A stretch of 51,482 bases of DNA from positions 1-51,482 of the forward strand of contig DXGV01000020.1 in assembly GCA_019113745.1 (NCBI GenBank), given 5' to 3'. Source of the stretch: Candidatus Blautia intestinavium. Its GTDB lineage: Bacteria > Bacillota > Clostridia > Lachnospirales > Lachnospiraceae. Positions 24,000 to 33,033 of this stretch are shown piece by piece; positions within the stretch are counted from its first letter, which is position 1, and every line of letters starts with the position of its first letter. A model generated the notes under the pieces. The model ran no database searches. It saw only the letters and a program-made list of their open reading frames with translations, and was not told where the DNA came from. Position numbers and translations under genes: made by a program.

Positions 24000-24983
24000 T
24001 TAAAAAAGTTCCGCATTCTTTCTTCCAAGACTGAGATATACCTTCGTTCCGGCGCCGGGACTGGATTCTATTGCAATCTGGTGGTTCAGTTTTTTCATGA
24101 TCTTTCTGGAAAGATACAGACCTATCCCCGTGGATCTGGATTCCTCCCTGCCGTTATATCCTGTAAACCCGCGCTCAAATACCCGCGGAAGATCCTCCTG
24201 CCGGATTCCTGTCCCCGTATCCTCTATGACCAGAGTATCTGGTCTGGATTCTGAAAGGTAAATATGGATGCCACCTGTCTTTGTATATTTCAGGGCGTTG
24301 GAAAGGCACTGTCCGATCACAAAGCCAAGCCACTTTGGATCTGTAAGGATACGTTTTTCAGTTCCGACGTAGGAAAGCGCCAGCTTTTTTCCGATAAAAA
24401 CAGAGGCATATTTGTGGATCTGTTCCCGGATAATGCTGTCCAGACTGCACTCTGAAAATTTCATATCCGCAGACATGTCCTCTGTTCTTAAATATCCCAG
24501 AACCATGTCCACATATTCCTCCACACGGAACACTTCCCCCAGGGCGGCCTTATTCTTTTCATGATCCTCTGCCAGAAGAAGCCTCAACGCCGCTATGGGA
24601 TTTTTGATCTGATGAACCCACATGGTATAGTAATCTGTCATTTCCTGGTAAACACGGCCTCTTGTCTCCTCTGTTTCCATTCTTTCCCTGTTCAGCTTCC
24701 ATATTATATCCGTCAGATATCTCTCATGGATATTTTTCGGTTCCGGAAGCCGCTCCAGCTCCAGAGGGGCCGCCTTCCGAACACATTCCAGGATTTTCCG
24801 CCGTTTCCGAAAAATATAATATCTGCAGGTCAGAAACACTCCTGCCGGGATCATGCAAAGCAACGCCCCGTATATTACCGGCTCCGCCGGATACCCATAT
24901 AACCAGAACACAACTCCCATGATCACACAAAAGATCAGAAAAAGGGCGGCTGTTTTCCATATGGTTTTAAAGTATTCTTTCAT
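24000..24983 (-). CDS. BceS-type intramembrane-sensing histidine kinase
   Basis: A 327-aa kinase with two N-terminal membrane helices (about residues 10-28 and 35-55) separated by almost no extracellular loop, so it cannot sense ligand directly. BceS kinases instead read the flux through BceAB. The H-box is WVHQIKNPIAALR, the N-box IGQCLSNALKY, and the ATP lid VIEDTGTGI and GIGLYLSRKI. It starts 16 bp after the response regulator gene, with GGGAGA upstream. Confidence 0.93.
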   Translation of the reverse strand: MKEYFKTIWKTAALFLIFCVIMGVVFWLYGYPAEPVIYGALLCMIPAGVFLTCRYYIFRKRRKILECVRKAAPLELERLPEPKNIHERYLTDIIWKLNRERMETEETRGRVYQEMTDYYTMWVHQIKNPIAALRLLLAEDHEKNKAALGEVFRVEEYVDMVLGYLRTEDMSADMKFSECSLDSIIREQIHKYASVFIGKKLALSYVGTEKRILTDPKWLGFVIGQCLSNALKYTKTGGIHIYLSESRPDTLVIEDTGTGIRQEDLPRVFERGFTGYNGREESRSTGIGLYLSRKIMKKLNHQIAIESSPGAGTKVYLSLGRKNAELF

Positions 24984-24998
24984 TTTCCGCTCTCCCGG

Positions 24999-25670
24999 TC
25001 AGGGAACCATATATCCCTGGCCTTTTTTGGTGACGATCATATTTTTCAGTCCCGCGCTCTCCAGTTTTCGCCTGAGACGGTTGATATTCACCGTAAGGGT
25101 ATTATCGTCTACAAAATCATCGTTTTCCCACAGCATCTGCATGATCGCGTCCCTGGCTACAACCTGTCCGCTTCTGGAAAACAGAAGATTCAGGATGCGG
25201 AGCTCATTTTTAGTCAGATCCAGCGTCTTTCCCTGATAATCCAGCGTACTGCTGCCCAGATTCAGGATCACCCCGCCGTGCTCCAAAAGATTCGCCCCCG
25301 CTCCGAAAGAATACGCTCTTCTCAGAATCGCCTGCACCTTGGCGGAAAGCACCTCAAGATGGAAGGGCTTGGCGATAAAATCGTCGGCTCCTCTGCTCAT
25401 GGCCATGACCATGTTCATATTATCCGCCGCAGAGGACAAAAAAATCACCGGAACCTGAGACACGCGCCGGATCTCGTCGCACCAGTGAAATCCGTTAAAA
25501 AACGGCAGCTTCAGGTCCAGAAGGACAAGCTGGGGCCTGACCCGCACAAATTCTCCCATCACATCTGAGAAATCCTCCGCCGCCGTCACTTCATATCCCC
25601 ATGATTCCAGATGCTTCTTCACAAGGGAGCAAAGCGTCCCGTCGTCCTCCACCAGAAAAATCCTGTACAT
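24999..25670 (-). CDS. BceR-type OmpR-family response regulator
   Basis: A 223-aa two-domain regulator. The receiver domain begins MYRIFLVEDD, with the phospho-acceptor Asp in LVLLDLKLPFFNG and the conserved Lys in DFIAKPFH. The C-terminal winged helix has LTKNELRILNLLF and DNTLTVNINRLRRKLE. It should activate the BceAB-like genes under peptide antibiotic stress. ATG 25670 has AGGAGG upstream. Only 68 bp separate it from the second nrdD. Confidence 0.93.
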   Translation of the reverse strand: MYRIFLVEDDGTLCSLVKKHLESWGYEVTAAEDFSDVMGEFVRVRPQLVLLDLKLPFFNGFHWCDEIRRVSQVPVIFLSSAADNMNMVMAMSRGADDFIAKPFHLEVLSAKVQAILRRAYSFGAGANLLEHGGVILNLGSSTLDYQGKTLDLTKNELRILNLLFSRSGQVVARDAIMQMLWENDDFVDDNTLTVNINRLRRKLESAGLKNMIVTKKGQGYMVP

Positions 25671-25738
25671 GTTTCCTCCTGCAAAGCAGAGCAGACCCAT
25701 CGGCCTGCCCTCGTTTCTTTCACTAGCTGTCTTTATTT

Positions 25739-28108
25739 TTAATGTCCGCCATCCACATACTTCTGAATATTGGAAGCATTCACATATTTTTTCAGATGTT
25801 CTCCGTCCGTGATCACAAGCGTGGGAGCCTGACGGATCCCAAACTGCCGTACCAGATCGGGATTCTTTTCCGCGTCGATAATCTCCAGATCCTCTCCCGC
25901 CAGCATTTTCTTAGCCATCTTACAGTTGGGGCAGGTACTTGTGGTAAACAGATATTTATGGGTTTCTACAGGCTCTACCTTCACCTCGTCCTCCGTCATC
26001 GTCACCATGGTAGTATGCACCTTCTTCAGAGTGGAATGAGTGATGTCATAAAGCGTACGGTTCTTGTATTCCTGGGCTTTTCCGTCATTCCAGTTCTGCA
26101 CAGGACGATAATATCCGGTAATACGGCTGTAGACCTCAGCCTTCTTTCCGCATTTCGGGCAGGTAAAATGTTCTCCGCTGAGATAACCGTGCTCGCTGCA
26201 GACAGAATAGGTAGGCGAAATGGTATAATACGGCAGTTTATAATTCTCCGCGATCTTTCTTACAAGAGAAGCCGCCGCTTTCCAGTCAGGAAGCTTTTCG
26301 CCCAGAAAGCCGTGGAAAACAGTTCCTGAAGTGTAAAGCGTCTGCAGCTCGTCCTGAATATCCAGAGCGTCGAAAATGTCCGAGCTGTACTCCACAGGAA
26401 GGTGGGAGCTGTTGGTGTAATAAGGCGTGTCTCCCTTGCTTCCCGCCGTGCGGATATCCGGCCAGCGTTTTCTGTCGTGCTTGGCAAGACGGTACGCCGT
26501 AGATTCCGCCGGAGTGGCTTCAAGGTTAAACAGCTCGCCCGCATATTCCTCCTGATAATCAGAGAGACGTTCACGCATATGCATGAGAACCTCTTTTGTA
26601 AATTTCTGGGTGCGCGGATCGCTCATATCACAGCCCAGCCACGGAGCGTTCAGTCCCGCCTCGTTCATTCCCACCAGGCCGATCGTGGAGAAATGATTGT
26701 CAAAGCTTCCAAGATATCTCTTTGTGTACGGATACAATCCCTCGTTCAAAAGCTTTGTGATCACTTCCCGCTTAATATGCAGAGATCTTGCGGAAATATC
26801 CATCATATGATCCAGCCTGCGGTAAAATTCCTCCGGCGTTTTGGAAAGGTAAGCTATCCTGGGCATGTTTATGGTGACAACGCCCACGGAACCGGTGCTC
26901 TCCCCGGAGCCGAAGAATCCGCCGCTTTTCTTTCTGAGCTCCCGGAGATCCAGACGGAGACGGCAGCACATGCTGCGGATATCGCTGGGCTTCATATCGC
27001 TGTTGATATAATTGGAAAAATACGGGGTTCCGTATTTCGCCGTCATTTCAAATAAAAGTCGGTTGTTTAACGTATCCGACCAGTCAAAATCCTTCGTTAT
27101 GGAGTAGGTGGGAATAGGATACTGGAATCCCCGGCCGTTGGCGTCTCCCTCGATCATCGTCTCGATAAAGGCCCTGTTCACCATATCCATCTCTTTTTTG
27201 CAGTCCTTATATTTAAAATCCATCTCCTTCCCGCCTACGATGGCAGGAAGCTCCGCCAGATCTTCCGGTACCGTCCAGTCCAGCGTGATATTGGAAAACG
27301 GCGCCTGGGTTCCCCAGCGGCTGGGAGTGTTTACCCCGTAAATAAAAGATTCTATGCATTTCTTCACTTCACGGTAGCTTAGATTATCCGCCTTAACAAA
27401 AGGCGCAAGATAGGTATCAAAGGAAGAAAACGCCTGGGCGCCCGCCCATTCGTTCTGCATGATTCCCAGGAAATTTACCATCTGATTGCAGAGAACACTT
27501 AAATGCTTTGCCGGAGCGGAAGTAATCTTACCCTCAATGCCCCCCAGGCCTTCCTGAATAAGCTGCTTTAAAGACCAGCCCGCGCAGTAACCGGTGAGCA
27601 TGGACAGATCGTGGATATGGATATCCGCGTTTCTGTGCGCCTCGGCGATCTCATTATCATAAATTTCGGAAAGCCAGTAATTCGCAGTGACCGCTCCTGA
27701 ATTGCTTAAGATCAGCCCTCCTACGGAATAGGTAACTGTGGAGTTCTCCTTTACCCGCCAGTCTTCAACCTTTACATAGCTGTTGACAATTTCTTTATAA
27801 TCCAGGATCGTGGACTTCATATTGCGGATTTTTTCTCTCTGCTTTCTGTAGAGAATATAAGCCTTCGCCACATCCCCGTATCCTGCCTGGATCAGAACGT
27901 TCTCCACACTGTCCTGAATATCCTCCACGCTGATCCGGTCGTCTTTTATCTTATCCTGAAAATCCGCCGTTACCCGAAGTCCCAGAAGATCGATCATATC
28001 GTCGCTGTAATTTTTCTCTTTTGCATCGAAAGCCTTATGGATCGCCGCTGTAATCTTCGGCATCCGAAAATCGGCAATCTCTCCGTCACGTTTTACTACC
28101 TGAAACAT
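25739..28108 (-). CDS. nrdD: Class III ribonucleotide reductase fused to a C-terminal glutaredoxin-like domain
   Basis: A 789-aa protein. An ATP-cone starts MFQVVKRDGEIADFRMPK, and a full NrdD barrel follows. The zinc-ribbon has CSEH and CPKC, and the glycyl-radical motif is SRITGYYRPVQNW. After about residue 710 comes a redoxin domain with TTSTCPNCKMAKKML (CPNC active site) and the cis-Pro motif APTLVITDG. Redoxin-dependent class III enzymes are known, and here the reductant seems built in. ATG 28108 has AGGGAGG 9 bases upstream. No NrdG is nearby. Candidate NrdR boxes lie upstream. Confidence 0.94.
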   Translation of the reverse strand: MFQVVKRDGEIADFRMPKITAAIHKAFDAKEKNYSDDMIDLLGLRVTADFQDKIKDDRISVEDIQDSVENVLIQAGYGDVAKAYILYRKQREKIRNMKSTILDYKEIVNSYVKVEDWRVKENSTVTYSVGGLILSNSGAVTANYWLSEIYDNEIAEAHRNADIHIHDLSMLTGYCAGWSLKQLIQEGLGGIEGKITSAPAKHLSVLCNQMVNFLGIMQNEWAGAQAFSSFDTYLAPFVKADNLSYREVKKCIESFIYGVNTPSRWGTQAPFSNITLDWTVPEDLAELPAIVGGKEMDFKYKDCKKEMDMVNRAFIETMIEGDANGRGFQYPIPTYSITKDFDWSDTLNNRLLFEMTAKYGTPYFSNYINSDMKPSDIRSMCCRLRLDLRELRKKSGGFFGSGESTGSVGVVTINMPRIAYLSKTPEEFYRRLDHMMDISARSLHIKREVITKLLNEGLYPYTKRYLGSFDNHFSTIGLVGMNEAGLNAPWLGCDMSDPRTQKFTKEVLMHMRERLSDYQEEYAGELFNLEATPAESTAYRLAKHDRKRWPDIRTAGSKGDTPYYTNSSHLPVEYSSDIFDALDIQDELQTLYTSGTVFHGFLGEKLPDWKAAASLVRKIAENYKLPYYTISPTYSVCSEHGYLSGEHFTCPKCGKKAEVYSRITGYYRPVQNWNDGKAQEYKNRTLYDITHSTLKKVHTTMVTMTEDEVKVEPVETHKYLFTTSTCPNCKMAKKMLAGEDLEIIDAEKNPDLVRQFGIRQAPTLVITDGEHLKKYVNASNIQKYVDGGH

Positions 28109-28143
28109 TCTGTCTGATTCCTCCCTTGATGCTATACCCTGAT

Positions 28144-28190
28144 TAACGTTAATGTACAAGGGCAACACGCTCCCTTTGTATATTAACGCC
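28144..28190. repeat. Short derivative of the dispersed element in the nrdD leader
   Basis: ACGTTAATGTACAAGGG at the left and CCCTTTGTATATTAACGC at the right form a 47-bp imperfect palindrome matching the ends of the 277-bp elements. It lies between the promoter (28306-28334) and the start codon (28108) and so would fold as a hairpin in the mRNA leader. Confidence 0.75.
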
Positions 28191-28305
28191 AGCGCTGGTC
28201 CGGCACACAGGACTGCCTGACGGGAAATCATGTAAACATGATCCTCTCTCACAAATGCCCGCTGAACAGACGTCTGTGCCGTGTCTTTTAAAAAACTGTA
28301 GATTC

Positions 28306-28387
28306 ATTGTATCAAACCACATGAGAAACGTCAATACAAAAACACCATATAATGTGTCTGTATTTTTCACAGCACAATATATGGTGT
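28306..28387 (-). promoter_or_regulatory. Promoter and paired NrdR boxes of the nrdD-redoxin gene
   Basis: On the minus strand TTGACG (28334-28329), 17-bp spacer, TACAAT (28311-28306). Just upstream are ACACCATATAATGTGT (28342-28357) and GCACAATATATGGTGT (28372-28387), each 14 of 16 to the NrdR box consensus as I recall it, starting 30 bp apart. The two boxes are also mutually complementary, so they could instead serve as a terminator for hflX. The position upstream of a reductase gene favours NrdR. Confidence 0.75.
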
Positions 28388-28409
28388 TTGATTTTCCTTT
28401 ATTTTCCAG

Positions 28410-29657
28410 CTATTCCGGCATTACCGAAACAAAAATTTCCGCTGGTACTCTTGCCTTTACATATATGCCGTCGTCCCGGTACTCTTCTGAGAGAAGATGA
28501 CCGTACTCCCTGATCCGCTGCAGTTTTCCTCCTTCCCTGTAGGAAAACAGCTCCTCGATATATATCTGGTTTTCTGATAAAAGTTTTGAGAGGATATCCT
28601 TAAGCTCGTCAAGCCCCTGGCCTGTTTTTGCCGAACATTTCACTGTATAATCGGCCCGCAGATCCCGAAGGCCGGATCCACCCGCCAGATCCTGTTTGTT
28701 CAGAAGCGTGATTACTTTCTTTCCGGCAGCTCCCAGTTCCCGGAGCGTTTCATAAACTACATGCATCTGCATTTCCGCCTGAGGATTGGAAGCGTCTACC
28801 ACATGAATGATATAATCCGCGTATTTCGCTTCTTCAAGAGTACTTTTAAAAGCCTCTACCAGATGGTGGGGAAGTTTTCGGATAAAACCTACCGTATCTG
28901 TTAAAAGAAGCTGCTGCCCGTCTTTCAGCTCCAGAAGCCTGGTTGTAGGGTCAAGAGTGGCGAAAAGTTTATCCTCCGCCTGTACCGCCGCCCCGGTCAG
29001 TTTATTCAGAAGAGTGGATTTTCCCGCGTTAGTATAACCCACGATAGCCGCTGTCTTCAGACTGCCTCTGGATCTGTTTGTACGGATCAGATCACGGTGC
29101 TTTTCCACCTGCTTTAATTCTGATTTTAAAGCGGAAATTCTGGCGCGGATCAGCCTCCGGTCCGTCTCCAGCTTCTTCTCCCCGGGGCCTCTTGTTCCAA
29201 TGCCGCCTCCCAGCCTGGACAGGGAATCACGAAGTCCTACCAGCCGCGCCGCGCGGTACTTAAGCTGCGCAAGCTCCACCTGGATCTTTCCCTCGCTTGT
29301 CACAGCCCTGGCCGCGAAAATATCCAGTATCAGAAGCGTCCGGTCCATGACTTTGCATTCCAGTTCTTTTTCCAGATTATTCATCTGCGCCGGAGAGAGC
29401 TCATCATCACAGATTACTCCGTTTGCGTCAAGGGCGGCCAGAAGGCTTCTGACCTCCTGGATCTTTCCCTTTCCTATATATGTTCCCGGATGCACCGCCT
29501 CTCTGTTCTGGATAATCTTTGCCGCTGTTTCCGCCCCGGCGGTTTCGGCCAGCTCGGAAAGCTCGTCCAGAGACGCTTCCACGTCTTCGTCCTGCTCTGT
29601 CTGTACCCCGATCAGGATCACCCGTTCCTGGATTTCCTTAAAATCATAAAACTGCAT
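28410..29657 (-). CDS. hflX: Ribosome-associated GTPase HflX
   Basis: A 415-aa GTPase that binds the large ribosomal subunit and splits stalled ribosomes. The N-terminal HflX domain has HPGTYIGKGKIQEV and the following acidic DDELSPAQMNNLE. The linker reads GGIGTRGPGEKKLETDRR. The G domain has GYTNAGKSTLLN, DTVGF and NKQD. It is the last gene of the long minus-strand run, 9 bp after the TPR lipoprotein gene, with AGGAGA upstream. Confidence 0.96.
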   Translation of the reverse strand: MQFYDFKEIQERVILIGVQTEQDEDVEASLDELSELAETAGAETAAKIIQNREAVHPGTYIGKGKIQEVRSLLAALDANGVICDDELSPAQMNNLEKELECKVMDRTLLILDIFAARAVTSEGKIQVELAQLKYRAARLVGLRDSLSRLGGGIGTRGPGEKKLETDRRLIRARISALKSELKQVEKHRDLIRTNRSRGSLKTAAIVGYTNAGKSTLLNKLTGAAVQAEDKLFATLDPTTRLLELKDGQQLLLTDTVGFIRKLPHHLVEAFKSTLEEAKYADYIIHVVDASNPQAEMQMHVVYETLRELGAAGKKVITLLNKQDLAGGSGLRDLRADYTVKCSAKTGQGLDELKDILSKLLSENQIYIEELFSYREGGKLQRIREYGHLLSEEYRDDGIYVKARVPAEIFVSVMPE

Positions 29658-29666
29658 ATTTCTCTC

Positions 29667-30728
29667 CTATGAAGCGTTTCCCGCCCGTGACTGAAGAAAT
29701 GTAAGCTCTTTCGCCGCATCCCTGTCATCCGGGAACATCTCCACATACTCCTGCGCCTTTGTCAGCGCTGTGGCAAAGTCCAGCTTCTTTTCATAGACGA
29801 CGATCTCATTGAACAGAAGATCCTGCATATCTTCCGTGTCCGCCTCCGCGACGCCGCTGGCAATATTCGTCAGAGCGCTGTCATAAGTTCCGTCCGCGAT
29901 GTCGCACAGCGCCAGACCGTTATACCCCTTTGCCCGGATGCTGTCCTCCCCGTCGATATACTCCTGGTACATAGTACGGGCGCCTGCAGTGTCTCCCTGG
30001 GCCAAGGAAACCATTCCCAGGATCAGCTTCGCCTCTGAGCTTCCCTGCTCAACAGCCTTATTCAGCTCTGTTTTGGCGTTTTCGTAATCCTGCATATAAT
30101 AATATACCTGACCTCTGCTGCAGTAGTCCTCTGCGTCTTTCGCTTCTGTCTGCAGCACTGCCTCCAGATATCTGGAACCGTCGGCGCCCATATCCCGGTT
30201 CAGATAAGCTTCGTAAATCTGGATCGCCATATCATATCCGCCGTCCTCTGCGTAAGCCTGCTCAAAATTAGACGCAGCCTCATCGTAGGAATCCATGGCA
30301 AGAGCCACGCAGCCTGTGAGATAATAGTTGTCGGCAGTCATAGAATAATCTGACGCCAGAGTCTGGCAATCGGCCATAGCGTCGTCCAAAAGCCCGCTTT
30401 TCAGCTCTGCGGTGGCCCGATAGGAAAGAATATCCTGCTTCAGAGATCTTCCCGCTCCCTCGCTGTCCAGCGCGGAGGTAAGATAGCTCACTGCGTCCTC
30501 ATAATTTCCCAGGTGAAGCGCTGAGATCCCCGCTCCCCTGTACGACTCGGGAAGCTTATAACCGTTTTCCGCCGATGTGCCGAAGCCCTGAAGGGCAGTC
30601 TCATAATTTCCCTGTTCCAGATCCTTTTCCGCCTGTCTGTATGTTTCCTGTTCCTGTCCTCCGCAGCCGGCTGTAAGGGAAATTCCCAGGCAGGCCGCCA
30701 GGAGCCATCCAATCCTTCTTTTCTTCAT
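29667..30728 (-). CDS. TPR-repeat lipoprotein
   Basis: A 353-aa protein. The signal peptide ends in the lipobox LTAGC (Cys about residue 22), so it is a membrane-anchored lipoprotein on the outer face. The rest is tandem tetratricopeptide repeats, for example DLEQGNYETALQGFGTSAEN and ISALHLGNYEDAVSYLTSA, forming a protein-binding scaffold. The partner is unknown. It is tightly packed between glmM and hflX (9-bp gaps each side), which suggests co-transcription with cell-wall precursor genes. Confidence 0.88.
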   Translation of the reverse strand: MKKRRIGWLLAACLGISLTAGCGGQEQETYRQAEKDLEQGNYETALQGFGTSAENGYKLPESYRGAGISALHLGNYEDAVSYLTSALDSEGAGRSLKQDILSYRATAELKSGLLDDAMADCQTLASDYSMTADNYYLTGCVALAMDSYDEAASNFEQAYAEDGGYDMAIQIYEAYLNRDMGADGSRYLEAVLQTEAKDAEDYCSRGQVYYYMQDYENAKTELNKAVEQGSSEAKLILGMVSLAQGDTAGARTMYQEYIDGEDSIRAKGYNGLALCDIADGTYDSALTNIASGVAEADTEDMQDLLFNEIVVYEKKLDFATALTKAQEYVEMFPDDRDAAKELTFLQSRAGNAS

Positions 30729-30737
30729 GTATGTCCT

Positions 30738-32084
30738 TTATTCTACAACAAGCCCTTCGGCTTCCAGTACTTTTACAACGCTGTTCACATATTCCGCGCA
30801 GATATCTTCCGTTCCGGCTTCCACCATAACGCGAATCAGCGGTTCTGTTCCGCTCTCTCTTACAAGAATGCGGCCTTCTGTGCCAAGAGCTCTGGCTGCG
30901 GCTTCCACAGCCTCCTTAACCTTCGGGTTTTCTCTGGCGGTCTTTTTGTCCGCCACACGCACATTGCGCAGTATCTGAGGATAAACTTTCATTTCCTTTG
31001 CAAGATCGCAGAGAGTTGATTTTTTCTCCACGCAGGCTTCCATTACCATCAGTGAAGTAAGGATTCCGTCTCCCGTAGCCGCGTAACGGCTGAAAATAAT
31101 ATGTCCGGACTGCTCGCCGCCGATACTGTAATTATTTTCCATCATATTCTCGGCTACATATTTATCTCCCACAGCCGTCTGCTCGTAGCTGATGCCTTCG
31201 CGTTCCAGCGCCTTATAAAGTCCCATATTGGACATAACTGTGGTAACTACCGTATTTCCGTTCAGCTTGCCCTGTTCCTTCAGGTATTTTCCGCAGACGT
31301 ACATGATCTTGTCGCCGTCGATAATATTTCCTTTATGATCCACTGCAATACAGCGGTCCGCGTCTCCGTCGTAGGCAAATCCTACGTCAAGCCCTTTCTC
31401 CACCACGAATCTCTGAAGAACCTCAATGTGGGTGGAACCACAGTTGGTATTGATATTGGTTCCGTCAGGATTATTGTTGATCACATAGGTTTTTGCCTGG
31501 AGAGCGTCGAACACGCTCTTAGCAATAGCGGAAGAGCTTCCGTTGGCACAGTCAAGACCCACTTTGATATTCTTGAAATCACGGCAGGGAATGGAGATCA
31601 GATATCCGATATAACGGTTTCTTCCGGAAGCAAAATCTATGGTTCTGCCGATCTCTGCGCCTGTCGCCAGAGGCAGCTCCTCCAGTTTTCCATCCAGATA
31701 CGCCTCGATCCTAGCCTCGATCTCCGGCTCGATCTTCTGTCCGTTTCCGTTCAGTAGCTTGATGCCGTTATCGTGGAACGGATTATGGCTTGCGGAGATC
31801 ATGATACCGCAGTCAAAATCTTCAGTACGCACCGCGTAGGAAACGCTGGGCGTAGTTGTCACATGAAGAAGGTAAGCGTCCGCCCCCGATGCGGTAAGCC
31901 CCGCTACAAGAGCGTACTCGAACATATAGCTGCTTCTTCTTGTATCTTTTCCGATTACAATTTTCGCCTTATGTTCTCTTCCATAATACCATCCTACATA
32001 ACGTCCCACCATAAACGCATGATTTACTGTCAACTGAACGTTTGCTTCTCCACGAAAACCGTCTGTTCCAAAATATTTTCCCAT
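30738..32084 (-). CDS. glmM: Phosphoglucosamine mutase
   Basis: A 448-aa phosphohexomutase converting glucosamine-6-phosphate to glucosamine-1-phosphate on the way to UDP-GlcNAc and peptidoglycan. The N-terminus KYFGTDGFRGEAN and the phospho-Ser loop ISASHNPFHDNGIKLLN are diagnostic. The metal site is DGDADRC and the phosphate-binding loop RESGTEPLIRVMVE. The start has AAGGGGAGG upstream. It lies 16 bp after a sugar-nucleotidyltransferase gene. Confidence 0.96.
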   Translation of the reverse strand: MGKYFGTDGFRGEANVQLTVNHAFMVGRYVGWYYGREHKAKIVIGKDTRRSSYMFEYALVAGLTASGADAYLLHVTTTPSVSYAVRTEDFDCGIMISASHNPFHDNGIKLLNGNGQKIEPEIEARIEAYLDGKLEELPLATGAEIGRTIDFASGRNRYIGYLISIPCRDFKNIKVGLDCANGSSSAIAKSVFDALQAKTYVINNNPDGTNINTNCGSTHIEVLQRFVVEKGLDVGFAYDGDADRCIAVDHKGNIIDGDKIMYVCGKYLKEQGKLNGNTVVTTVMSNMGLYKALEREGISYEQTAVGDKYVAENMMENNYSIGGEQSGHIIFSRYAATGDGILTSLMVMEACVEKKSTLCDLAKEMKVYPQILRNVRVADKKTARENPKVKEAVEAAARALGTEGRILVRESGTEPLIRVMVEAGTEDICAEYVNSVVKVLEAEGLVVE

Positions 32085-32100
32085 GATGCCAGTCCTCCCC

Positions 32101-33018
32101 TTATTTATAAAGCTTTTCCGGATATACTCCCTCTTTTACAAGCTTCTCAAAGGCAGCGGCCACAGAAGCCTTATCCTCCTGATATGTTACGCCGAACCAG
32201 GTGTCTTTCGTTTCCAGAACGTCTACCTTGGCTTTATTTTCTTTGATCAGGCAGTCGATGATCTCCGGAAGAAGATACTCTTTCTTAATATCTTCCGCAG
32301 ACAGCCCCTGAAGGAATTCCACAAATCCCTTTTCCAGTATATTCAGGAATTCAGGCGTCAGTCCCCACATATTCATGGATACAAGGCTCTTTACATCCAG
32401 GGCGCGGACTGTTCCGTCGTCTCCCCGTGTCTCAGCCCCGTTCTCTGTTTTAAAGATATTATGGGTCTCATCAACACCGGCAAGAGCTCCGTCCACAATA
32501 TTGCAGATTCCTCTTGTAACGCTTCCGTTGTCGCTTAAGGTATTTCCAAGGCGGAAGCCTGCCATGCAGATATGGGTCAGCCCGTCTTCAGGCTGCTCCT
32601 GGACAAGATAATCATGCACCTTCACATAAGCTTCTTTTCCATAATAGTCGTCTGCGTTGATCACTACAAAGGGCTCTGAAAGCACTTTCTTTGCCGCAAG
32701 CACCGCCTGTCCGGTTCCCCATGGTTTTGTTCTGTCCGCCGGTTTTGTAAATCCCTCCGGCAGATCTTCCAGTTCCTGAAAAGCATATTCTACTTCCGTA
32801 ACCTTTTCGATCCTGTTGCCGATCACTTTGCGGAATTCCTCTTCAATATCCTTACGGATAATAAAGACCACCTTATTAAAGCCGGCCTCCAGAGCGTCAT
32901 GTATAGAATAATCCATAATGATCTCCCCGTTCGGCCCTACCGGCGCAAGCTGTTTGATTCCTTTCCCAAAACGGCTTCCAATTCCCGCCGCCATAATCAC
33001 AAGTGCTGTTTTTTTCAT
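32101..33018 (-). CDS. Sugar-phosphate nucleotidyltransferase
   Basis: A 305-aa protein of the NTP-transferase fold. The N-terminal nucleotide-binding loop reads MAAGIGSRFGKGIKQLAPVG, and the Asp pair for metal is in VVINADDYYG. It lacks the left-handed beta-helix acetyltransferase domain of GlmU, so it is not GlmU itself, although it is encoded directly before glmM. Sugar and nucleotide cannot be told. The start has AAGGAG upstream and lies 15 bp after prfA. Confidence 0.85.
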   Translation of the reverse strand: MKKTALVIMAAGIGSRFGKGIKQLAPVGPNGEIIMDYSIHDALEAGFNKVVFIIRKDIEEEFRKVIGNRIEKVTEVEYAFQELEDLPEGFTKPADRTKPWGTGQAVLAAKKVLSEPFVVINADDYYGKEAYVKVHDYLVQEQPEDGLTHICMAGFRLGNTLSDNGSVTRGICNIVDGALAGVDETHNIFKTENGAETRGDDGTVRALDVKSLVSMNMWGLTPEFLNILEKGFVEFLQGLSAEDIKKEYLLPEIIDCLIKENKAKVDVLETKDTWFGVTYQEDKASVAAAFEKLVKEGVYPEKLYK

Positions 33019-33033
33019 TTGAATACTCCTTCC

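Noticed and set aside
28341..28388. Terminator of hflX
   Set aside because: The arms pair, but each arm is itself a palindrome matching the NrdR box and they lie just upstream of the nrdD promoter; a dual role remains possible.
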